From Capitulum mitella (taxonomy: Eukaryota > Arthropoda > Thecostraca > Pollicipedomorpha > Pollicipedidae), in assembly GCA_030062745.1 (NCBI GenBank), contig CP099852.1:22652266-22716265 (forward strand): a stretch of DNA of 64,000 nucleotides. Reading direction: 5' to 3'. The notes below the pieces were generated by a model, which saw only the letters and a list, made by a program, of their open reading frames with translations, had not been told where the DNA came from and ran no database searches. Positions 54,431-64,000 of this stretch are shown here, piece by piece. A program made the translations under genes and the position numbers. Within the stretch, counting starts at the first letter, position 1, and the number at the start of each line of letters is the position of its first letter.

Positions 54431-56466
54431 GATACTTTTGAGACCGACTGTGCAGGAGATTTTGCCTAAGCAAAAGAGCGTTCGTGGCCCATTCCTTCAC
54501 TCGTTCCTGTAAAACTCACGCTTGGTGTCACGGTATAAAAACTAGTATGATGCCTCGTAGGAGAATAAAGTGCACGCCTTACCGCGAAGACAGTAAAAAA
54601 TTACGAACACCATCAGGCCCATCCTGTCGCAAGCATTCCGTAAGACGCATTACTGCCTTTGCCATGAAATCTGGACAAATCAATTGAAGAACTTTTTTCG
54701 CAGATTTCTGCTTTATTCATTATCCTCTATGATATTTCATTGTACCTCTTTAATCCGGCACCGCCTTGGAGTGTCAAATAGGGCACCCTCCGGTTTTCCT
54801 TGAATAACGCCTAAGTCGTTACAGCCAGCCAAACCAAATTTTAAGTACCTATTCATCAATCACGTTTACATAACTTAACATAAAAATCATTTCCATGCTA
54901 CATCAAGTCATGGAGATATGACGTAATAAGTAAACCCTTGCATGGATGATTTCGTCCCTTCGGGCAGTGGCGCGAGCATGCTTCGTTTTTTTCGAAATAT
55001 TCGCGAATAGAAAGCATAGGTTATTTGGATTTAGATAACAAACGGTCCCCAAAAGGAAATGGGACCGTCACACGTCAACAGCAGAGGTCATGCTAGATCA
55101 CATGCATGATGACAACTGGACTGATTTGCACGGTGGGTGATAGAAGTGGCTGCCGCTTACCATACCCATCGTTCAGCCAGACAAGCAAATCTTTATCTAC
55201 TTCTTAGCAAGGTTCACCAAATGCAATATGAAGTCATGTTAGATCACGTCATAGAAAGATGCTGAAACTCGATGAAATACATTGTCTGTGAACGATCGCT
55301 TAGAAGCAGCAAAGAGGAATTATTGTTCCAAGGCACCAAAAGAAAAATGATCATCTGTCCTGACTTGGCTTCGTCTTCACCGACAGAAAGCAAACAGCAC
55401 AGATTTTATTATCATGAGATACCATTTCAGTTCTATACTTGACGCAGTTTACCCTTCCCGACTGGGGAGGGCAGTTGACTGCCCCCCTGAGGTTTTTCTG
55501 GGGTTGTGAGAGAACCAACCAACACAGACTCACGAGACTTTGTGTACCTTTTGCTTCATTAATTTCACATCTCGTGTCAAAATTTTGACCTCAGGTCACG
55601 TCAGGTGCCTGACCTAGGTCAGGTCAAACGGACCTATGTCCAAAAAAGTTTAGCGCCCTCTAACGTTTTCGCAAAACAAGATATCTGAATAATACTTTCA
55701 TGGATTAGTGGTCGTGATAGATGCAACAAATCCCCTATCTCAAATTTTTTGGAATTTTCCGGGTCATTGACCTAAGGTCAAGCCCATTTTTATGACATAT
55801 CGCCGTTTTTTTCGGAAATTGACGGAATATTCCATAACATTTTTAATGTGGAGTGAAGCAGACATCTAGTTACCGTGACTGGGCAAAGTATCAGTGACTT
55901 CCAGCTGTTGACCTGAGGTCAGGTCACGAAAAACTGTAGTGGGCCAAAATGTACCACTTTCAAAATCGGCGATGAATTACTCAGAATGGGTAGAAAATGG
56001 CAGAACTGGCTTACACATACGTAATTAATACCAGGAACCTCAAAAGTTTGAAAAAGTAGCATATTTTGGAAATGAACAGGCTTTCGCGAATAAAGCTCCG
56101 CCAACTTTGTAGATTGGTAACTAATGAATTTTTCCAAAATTGAAGCATGAGAAACCATCACAAGAACCACAAAGATCAATAAAATTGGAGCGTGGCAGAG
56201 CGTGGCAGTGTAACTGGTGGCTTTGGGTCAATAAGTAATAGGTGCTCTCGGGTCATCTCACTGACGAGACTCACTCACGAGATAGTTTGGATCAGAGTGA
56301 CAAAATGACCACTGAATACCTTCGCGGCACCATCAAATACCAACCTGTAAACCAAGCTCAGTGCATTTACATTTCAACTATAAACTGCCCGAGCCAGGGA
56401 CGAAACAGCATCACAAATACCGAAACGACGGGCTAACGCAGAATGTACGGGCTGTCTGCGTTGCAG

Positions 56467-57520
56467 ATGGAAGGTCGGTCGGCCGCGCAGGACGCCCCGG
56501 CCGGACGCTCTGCTCCAGCTCCAGGTCAGCATAGCAGCGCACCGGGAGCCGACGGCCGGCGTATGCGCACGCCGCGACAACATCGCCCTTCTCAAGATGC
56601 ATAAGGCTGGCAGCACCACCGTGCAGCGCGTGCTGTTCCGGTTCGGGTCACGACACGGCCTACGCTTCCTGCTGCCGCGAGCGGGAAATTACTTCGGCCA
56701 ACCAAAGCCGTTCCAGGAGAGCATGGTGCCGGACCCCAACCGCACACACAACATCTTTGCCATTCATACGCGCTGGAACCACAGCGCACTGTCAGCCGTC
56801 ATGCCCGGCGACACCGTGTTCATCACCATCATGAGGGAGCCCGTGGCGCTCTTCCACTCCCTCTACGACTACGTCGGCCTCCAGAAACACTTCGGTGTCG
56901 ACATCAACGGCTTCGTGAACCTGACGTCGGTGGAGCAGAGCGTGCGGCTCCATCGGTTCGTCGGCGTCAACCAGATGGCGTGGGACCTGGGCCTGACGGA
57001 GGACGAAATCAAGTCGGACGCGGCCGCGCGGCGGCGGCTGGCCGAGATCGAGCGCCAGTTCCACCTGGTCATGATCACAGAACGGATGGACGAGTCGCTG
57101 GTGCTGCTGCACAGCCTCATGTGCTGGCACTGGGGCGACGTGGTCGTGCCGCCGCTGAACGTGCTGGCGGCCAGCCGGCGCACCCACATGACCGAGGACA
57201 CGGCCCGCCGGCTCCGCGAGCTCCTCGCCGCCGACCGCGCGCTTTACGACCACTTCAGCCGGGTGTTCGAGCGGCGCGTGCGCGCGTTCGGCGCCGAGCG
57301 CATGGCGCGCGAGATGGCGCAGCTGCGCGCCACGAACGCCGCCGCCGACGCGCTCTGTGCCGGCGCCACGGCCGACCCGTGCTGCGGCGCGCGAACCGAG
57401 GGAGAGCTGGACATTATCGAGCGGCTGCGGCGGCAGCAGCAGGAGGCCGACCGAGCTGCCGCCGCCGCTGCTGCTGCCGCCGCTGCCGCCGCCCCAGCAG
57501 CATTCCCGGCCGCCCACTGA
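56467..57520 (+). CDS. Galactose 3-O-sulfotransferase-like, catalytic exon
   Basis: Golgi enzyme family that moves sulfate from PAPS to the 3-OH of galactose on glycolipids or glycans. The exon begins after GCGTTGCAG at 56466, completes the phase-2 codon of exon 1, and stays open to TGA at 57518. The PAPS 5'-phosphosulfate loop is clear: LLKMHKAGSTTVQRVLFRFG (about 56588-56647), comparable to KTHKTGSSTLLNILFRFG of vertebrate family members. Later come ITIMREPVALFHSLY (3'-phosphate-binding region), FHLVMITERMDESLVLL and LMCWHWGDVV, all at the family's expected order and spacing. With exon 1 the protein is about 385 residues, against about 420 usual. The C-terminus is an Arg/Gln- then Ala-rich tail, unlike the vertebrate end. 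Long minus-strand frames opposite are shadows of its GC-rich codons. Confidence 0.82.
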
Positions 57521-58114
57521 GCACCTCGAGGGCTCGTTTGCCGAAAAGGGGCTGTCCGGCATGTTAGGCGAAGAGCTCAGTCAAGCTGCCAGCGCCCTAG
57601 AGCAGCACCCGCTGGTTGTGAAGGGTCCCACCCGTGGTTCCAGCGCGATGTGTTGGCGACACGCACGGTTTTTACGATGTCCCTCTCGCGTCTTCTCTCG
57701 ATCTTCTACATATATCGCATTTCTTCTGAGACCTGGCGAATTCACATAAGTCGTGCGGTCTGCTTTTCATTCAGATATGGGGATGCTGTTTGTCGAGTAA
57801 CGGCACGCGAGTTAATAATCCAGAAACTTATAATTCATACTCAAGCCTTTGGGGTCACGTGCAATGAGGACAAAACGTGAACAAGTACAAATCTTGTTAC
57901 GCCGTCACGAACGTTGTGTTATTTATGTTATTTGCGTTATCCTTGTTTTCCATTACACCAATATATACATATATATATATTATACACATATATACATATA
58001 TATATTGAGCGTGCGTGCGCGTGTGTGTGTGAGAGCGTGTGTGTGTGTTGCCGTTCCCTGTGACCGCCGGTTGTGCGAGTGGCCAACCGGCGGTCAGTGG
58101 CCGTTTGTCCACAG
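57521..58114. other. Spacer with dinucleotide repeats
   Basis: 3' flank of the sulfotransferase. TA-rich microsatellite at 57961-58006 and GT/GA repeats at 58018-58050. The recombinase paralogue starts right after this tract. Confidence 0.7.
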
Positions 58115-60850
58115 TACCGACAGGCGCACACCCGTGCCCGGTGGGTGGACGCCGGGCCGCCGTGGCCGCCGAGGACGTTCGTGTAGAAATTGTCGGCCTC
58201 GAGGCGATGCTCGAGGCCTTCTCGGCATTTTCTGCGGAGCGTCCGCGGCGGCGGCTGTTGCCCGACGAAGGCGCAGCGCCACCTGCGATCGGTAAGCGCC
58301 ACCTGCGACGGGTCTGTCATGTCATGTCATGCCATATCATGCTGATGTGTGTCGTCACCGTGCGCCCGTTGTCGTGCATTCATCATCTCTCGATTGGTGG
58401 CCGTGCTCGTGTTGTTACCGGTGCACCTTTAAGCGGGATGCGTCATCATGCGGACTCCGTTTGTTGCAGCTACGTCTCCTCGAGGCTGGTAGACCGGCCT
58501 ACCAGCTCCGGCCGCAGCACCTCCTGGCCACGCTCAGCGACCCGGAGCTGCCGGTCGAGCGACCGGACGGCTGGCTGGCGCACCAGCAGCGGGTGCGCCA
58601 ACGCACCTCCGGCGCCATGAGGGCGCCGCCCGCTGCCGAAAGAAGTTTATCAGTGGCAATCGACACGGACTGCCTGGGCCTCCAGCCGAGGCTGCCGCGC
58701 GCGCCCGTGAGTGCTCACAACGGCTGCTGACCTTGTTCACGAGCGTCTTGTACAGATTGTCGCGTCCTGTCGCGCCGCGCCCCACCTTCGCCGCCGCCGC
58801 CGAACGACGCGCTCTCCATTCACATGCTATCCAGGAGCGCCTCTCTGGATGGATGAAAACCCTCCAAGAGGCGCACTGGGAGCGGCAACGCCACCACGAG
58901 GCCCTGTCAGCCAGCGTCGTGGACATCTCCACCCAGCAGCGCTTCCTCCCCGTACGTGATTGACTGGAAGCGGCGCTGTGTTGTCGGTCGTGTGTCGTTA
59001 CATGGTTTCGCGTGCGTCGCTCTCATGAGATCCGTCTCGGCGCCGTTCGTTGTATCTCCGCTGCTGTCGTCACTGTTTTGCGCGACTTCTGCGCGGTGTG
59101 GGCGGGGTGGCTGGACGACTCACGTGCCCGCCTTGTACTTAATCGGATGCCCTTTTGCCGACAGAGCCTGTACGTCGCCAAAATGGCAGCCCAGAATCTA
59201 CCGGCGTCGCCACCCTGCCGGCCGTGGCTCGGTCGTCCCGCAACGGCCTGATGACCATCATGATGGTCCTGTGCGCCGGACGCCCGAGCCACGTGACCGG
59301 CATAACGGTCGACGCCGTGAACGACGCCAGAGTGAGCAGCAGCAGCAGCAGCAGGAGCCGATCACTGTGCTGCGCGTTGCTCGTGGTGCATTTCCGCCGG
59401 GCTGCTGTTTAATCAGCGTCGACTGTTCACGATCTGATGCCGTGCGCGCGCCCCGACCGCTGTGCCGTGCGTCGCTCGCGCTGCGGCCTTCTGTACTGCT
59501 TACTGTTGTGTCGACGGTAGCGATTTGATGGTTTTAACTCGGCTTCATGTGTGCCCACAGGTAGCCGAAATCGACGGGCAGCAACGACGGCTCGTTCGAA
59601 ACTTCGAATTTAAAACCTCTGCCACGGCCAACCTGCAGGTGGCCGTCATAGAAGAGCTGTGGCGGCGCCTCCTCCACCACGTGGTGGAGGAGAGGCCGTC
59701 GCTGTTGCCTGACGGCTGCCGAGACAGCGGCCGGGTATGTACAAACGTCGGCCAGCGGCCAGGCACCGGACGAGTGTTGTCCGCCGCCATGGCATCAGGG
59801 TGGTGTCGAGCGTTGGCGTTGCGTATTCCATCGGTTCGTGTCAGCTGACACTTTCGTGTGACTGCTTGTGTTTTATTTCACAGCTTTTCATTGGTACGGG
59901 CGGAAACTCCGTCGACACTTCGAACGCTGGCAAGATTTTCAAGCTCGTCTGGGGGGGGGGGCTCTTCCGGACGACGCCGTACCCGATCTGACGGCCAGCG
60001 GCATTCGTTACGGTGCCGTGATCGGCACGGCGTCGGCCGAGCCGGACAGGCAGGGGTAATACGGCACATCGCGTTGCCAGCCGCGTAGTCTACGCTCAGC
60101 TAACGGAGCTCTGCCGAGTCATTGTGTTCTTGGCACAGTTCTCGCTGTGTTCTGCGCGCGAGCTTTTGCCGTTTAGCTCGGTGCTGCTGTGCGTTGTCGC
60201 CAGCCAATGTACCCTGTTAGTGTCGCCGTTCGACGCGCGCTAATTGAACGAAGCGTCGTGGTTAATCAGTCCACGTGCCCGTTGCAGAGCCGTCGCCGCT
60301 GCCATGGCTCATTTGGAGGCGACGTCCAGGCGGACCTACGACGTCACCGGAACGTCGTCCCGCCTGGCCAGAATCGTCTCCCTGGAGCGGCAGCGGCAGC
60401 GCTCCAGCGCGGAGACCGGCTCGGCGGCCGGCGGCAACAACGGCGGCGGTACCAGCCCGAGCACCACCGACACCGAGTCGGATGACGATGTCGACGGCGG
60501 CTCGCTGGTGCCGCCGTCCGTGACGGTCCCGCCGCCGAGTGGTGGGCCAGGGTCGCCGGCCTACCGCCGGCGCGAGTGTCGGTCGGCGAACAGAACGGCA
60601 CGTCCGGTGTCGCCTCTGCCGCCACCGCCGCCGCCAGCGCCGGCCGGCACGCCGCCAGCCCGCCACCTGTGGCCGGCGGCTTGTTTGGGCGGCCGATAAA
60701 ACGGTCGCCCCACAAGTGGCGGCCGCTGATTTTATCGTCGGTCGTGTCGCCACGTGTGACGCATACGAAGTCCTTGCCCAGCCGGGAGTCAGCGCAGCCC
60801 TCTCCCGTTTTAACAGGGCGGAAATCTGTGAAAAGGCAAAAGATCTGTAA
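58115..60850 (+). pseudogene. Paralogue of the zinc-finger tyrosine-recombinase gene, 5'-truncated
   Basis: Exon matches to 41411-43676 with the same splice phases: 58115-58291, 58470-58706, 58835-58951, 59165-59331, 59561-59734, 59884-60055, 60288-about 60540, and a C-terminal part to 60850. The finger exons are absent. At least three exons have lost frame relative to the other copy: 58115-58291 is 4 nt shorter, 59165-59331 is shifted early, and 59884-60055 has an 11-G run adding 2 nt. It keeps what the other copy lost: IRYGAV (Arg) spliced in phase to MAHLEATSRRTY, where His and Tyr are nine residues apart and His lies 24 after Arg, the spacing of active tyrosine recombinases. The usual first His of HxxR is Ser in this copy. 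The C-terminal DFIVGR domain is degraded. Confidence 0.75.
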
Positions 60851-61020
60851 AAAAATCATTGGCCCGAGGGCAGCTCCCTTTGTGATTGTTCTTTTGATGC
60901 ACTTCATCTTTTATGTGTTGTTTCATGTTTTTTATTTGTATGTCTTATTGTATGCCCTGATTTAAAGTATTTTCTTTGAATGCATGTCCAGGGATATACA
61001 TATATATGTATATATACATA

Positions 61021-61051
<31 letters not shown>

Positions 61052-62268
61052 GTATATACACACAGTACGTCATTGTTGTTTGCGTTTGTTTTTAATGATT
61101 CATATCGTTCCCGATGATATGAATTTGTATTATGTATGAGATGATTTGTAAATATAGTTAAACGTTATTGTATTTCATCTTTATCAATGGACTGTGACAG
61201 GCTGCAAGTGGCATTGGATGACCAAATGTCGGCAATGACGAACAAGGAACGACGTGAGAGACCATCACCATGCACAGGAGATAAAGTTTGTTTTTTTCAT
61301 TTTCATGATCGCAAGGAGACAGTGCATTGTACGGCACAAGTATCTGGCGATGAACGCAGTGCTTCTCTACGAGTTGCTTCAAACACATCAGCGCCGTCTG
61401 CAAAGTGACGGGAATGGCTACCATGAAGCATAGGACAAAAGTGTCGTCTAAAAGCGTTGGAGAACAAAGGAGGATTGGGAATAAGGCAGTTTAGGCATTT
61501 CTTTGTCATGTCACGCGCAGAAAAGTTCCAAACCGGACATATTTGTTTCGGAGACGGAAAAATCCGCGAAAAAGTCGGTTTTTATTCAAGCACCGACGGC
61601 TGCCAAACTACACGGCCAAAACAAATGCAGTGCCGCGTAGATGCAAAAGACAATGTCTGTCACTGGTGGCAGTGCCATCTGCAGAGATTGTGCTTGGCGC
61701 CGGCCGGCCAGAAGCTGTCGACGGTGAAAAACGGGAAAACGGGAATGGCTACCGTGATGCATAGCAAATTTAACGGTGTTTCCGAAGGCGTTTTACGCAC
61801 ATGAGCACGTCAAGGCAGGTCACGTGAGTGTATCTTGTCGACGTTACTCTTAAAAATGAACATATAAGGGCAGTCGGCACATTTTTGGGTGTCATACCCC
61901 AAGGTTTACAAAATTGTCTATCGTGATGCTTAGCACCCCCAATTGGGTCATTCGCAGGTGGCGATCGCATTTGTGCAGAAAACTAGCTGAAACTTTGACA
62001 AAGCATGCCTCGCGTTTTAGCACAACGTTTCCAGGACACGAGACCCAACTGCGCCGTCATTGGTGTCCGAAAGCGTTCCAGTTTCTTGACGCATGGAGTC
62101 GAACGGACGCGTTTTGGCAACAAAAAGTCGTGCTTTTCAACAGTGATTTGGTCTGGTTTCTGTTTGTGGTCTTAACCAAGAAGCCGTTCGCCAGTGCTTT
62201 GATTTTGAGTTTCGCAGCAGAGGATCCAAAGATGGCGGCAAGATGCTTTCAAGGCCGGAAGACGTTGA
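60851..62268. other. Unassigned right flank
   Basis: No gene recognised. A TATATACA/TATATGTA microsatellite lies at about 60994-61060. Two diverged copies of a GGAATGGCTACC(A/G)TGA(A/T)GCATAG motif are near 61411 and 61741. Confidence 0.5.
60994..61060. repeat. TA-rich microsatellite
   Basis: Alternating TATATACATATATATG units, nearly self-complementary. Confidence 0.85.
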
Positions 62269-64000
62269 TTGCGGAATGAGATATCCCTGGACGTGGGCTA
62301 TATGATAACGAACGGTCTGAGAGGGTCCCGGTCTGTATCTGAAGGCGCTGAGACGGCGATGATCGAGTTCGTGCGGATGTCAGTGGCCGGAGCGGCGACA
62401 GAGCAGAAGCGAGGGTCAGCAGCACAGGCGCAGCCAAGGGATGCCGCTCCCCCCCCCCCCCCCCCCGGCCCGCATTTTTGTGAAAACCATTGCACACATT
62501 CTTCCCAGCAGGCGGTTTTCGTATGATTTCAATTCACGCTGCGCTCCCCCTTAAAGAAAATCCTGGCCGCGCCCCTGGCCAGCAGCAGTAGTCGATGTGA
62601 CACTCACGTGGCGAGCAGAGGCGAGGTCAGTTGGCAGGCTGGGTCAGACTCCTGCATGATGCGCGCTGGCAAGAAGCACAGTTGTGCTACAGTGTAGGGG
62701 GGCTGCGCGACTCAGAGACATGCTACCCATTCACCTTTCAATGCGGGGTCCGTGCCGGCGTCCGGCAGGTGTGCCAGTCCGGACGTGTGCGGTCCGGATT
62801 GGTCGAGACGTCACGTATCACGTGATGCGTAGAGTCAAGGTCAGGTCGCCGGGTCGCTGGGAGGGGAAGGCGGAAACTGGTTTTGGGCGGCGCGGGCGCA
62901 ATGTAGCGGGAGTCGCTGTACCATAGAGAGCTGCAACAGAGATGCATGCGATGTGCCAATGTGTCTAAGACCACGCTTACAATAGCATCCTCTAGCGACA
63001 CAGTATCTGAGCGCTGGTCAGCAGCAGTAGGCGGTATCGTAACGCCATGTGAGGAGTTATCCCGAGCAGTGGCCGTAGTCAGTTCTGGATCTCAGTCAGA
63101 GTCGACATACGTATTTCTCTGTCCTCTCTTCCCCATCGTCGGGGAGAAGGCAAAAACAAATAAGAATGTGAAATGCTAGTGAAGAAACCCAAAGAAACCT
63201 AAACGAATACTGGAAAATAAGCCTAATAAGTGAGCTGTGTTGCGTGAGAAACCAACGCAGCGGCGGTAGTGTCTGTAAAGTTCGCATAAGAGAAAACTAC
63301 CGTGCAGTATCAGGGAATTCGTTGGAACGGCGTGGACCATGAGAACAGCCATACGCGACGAAATCCTAACGAAGAATGACACAACATTCGCCACACAGGT
63401 CAAGTCGGTCCTGACGGCCCCCTGGCTCAGTGCCAGGGTCGGACAGCCAATCGGGCGCCGCCAGGGCGGGGCCAGTCACCACCAGGTGCACCTGCACCGG
63501 CCACGCTGCGCCTGAGGCCCTGTGTTACGTGACCCCGAGCCCGTCACGTGACGGCCCGGCCAGCAGTAGCGGAGGAACCTCTGTGGAAATGGAAGGAACG
63601 TGAATTTTACCTTGTTTCTTCCCATGCACGGTCATAGGGTTAATACTGAAGGCATGCCGCGTACTAGGCATAGTCGTCGAACGCAAATCGTCCGTCATTT
63701 TGTTGCTAATTGCGACAGCACTATAATGGAAATGCGAGATAAAAAGGTAGCACATTTGCCGTCCCAGTGATTCTGAGTGGTCGGCTGATATACACTGAAA
63801 GCCTTATCTGTCATACACTGTCTCATGGTACACCATTGCAAAATAAAAAAAGGAAAACAGTGGAGGGGGGGGGGGCTGTTTTCAACCCCAAGGCATCGGT
63901 GGTCTTCACACAGAGGGAGCAGTCATCTGTGAAAAAAAGCTGCCTGCAGCACCAATGAGAATAATCGCAAACGTAGAGGTCTCTTTAAGCTTCGTTATTT
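62269..64000 (-). repeat. Large inverted repeat, right arm
   Basis: Reverse complement of 4503-6216, continuing past the end of the window. It has a sharp inner edge at TTGCGG (62269). A homopolymer C-run of 18 near 62451-62467 stands where the left arm has a shorter G-run. Flanking sequences inside the pair (6217 on, 62268 back) are unrelated. Confidence 0.88.

Larger units (their letters stand above)
46011..56466 (+). other. Presumed 10.5-kb intron of the sulfotransferase gene
   Basis: AT-richer, filled with old interspersed repeats (listed separately). No additional coding exon was recognised. Small frames conserved between 48766-49023 (minus) and 53082-53400 (plus) belong to a repeat, not to this gene. 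Confidence 0.5.

Noticed and set aside
56792-57562. 256-codon minus-strand frame
   Set aside because: Exact antisense of the sulfotransferase catalytic exon, whose GC-rich third positions keep the reverse frame open.
1-64000. tRNA, rRNA and bacterial-type operons
   Set aside because: None recognised by eye on either strand; gene structure is eukaryotic throughout.

Overview
The window is eukaryotic DNA from an invertebrate, most likely a crustacean or another aquatic arthropod. The support is spliced genes with GT-AG introns, LINE, Tc1 and Ty3/gypsy elements, a metazoan Golgi sulfotransferase, and endogenous parvoviruses whose gene layout and capsid resemble the shrimp hamaparvovirus group. 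The species cannot be read from the sequence. The first 261 bases are an assembly gap.

Region by region: 802-3548 is a 5'-truncated LINE with target-site duplications. 4503-6216 is one arm of a 1.7-kb inverted repeat whose partner is 62269-64000. 6293-10190 is a nearly complete endogenous hamaparvovirus-like fossil (EVE-1). 10191-18180 is a Ty3/gypsy fossil split by a full-length, very young LINE (10984-17454) with a perfect 12-bp target-site duplication. 18270-24208 is a rearranged head-to-tail array of parvovirus pieces (EVE-2), cut at its right end by a scrap of the same gypsy family. 24317-27643 has no gene I can identify. 27644-36556 is a pair of 0.68-kb direct repeats enclosing a second viral block: a miniature genome with both T-shaped telomeres, a divergent replication gene, a third replication-gene array, a complete terminal palindrome, an uninterrupted capsid frame and a Tc1 transposase fragment.

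The right half carries the cellular-type genes. 37172-38036 holds broken exons of a transposon-type protein. 38930-43676 is a well-resolved 12-exon gene coding for an acidic N-terminus, two C2H2-like fingers, a tyrosine-recombinase core and a C-terminal W/E-rich domain. A 5'-truncated, frameshifted paralogue lies at 58115-60850. 45910-57520 is a galactose 3-O-sulfotransferase-like gene: a membrane-anchor exon and a catalytic exon in matching phase, separated by a 10.5-kb repeat-filled intron.

The strongest items for follow-up are the parvovirus fossils with their T-shaped terminal palindromes, and the zinc-finger tyrosine-recombinase gene pair, whose two copies have lost different parts of the catalytic core. 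Exon models rest on splice signals and phase continuity read by eye. Family assignments rest on motif recognition; no database search was run.
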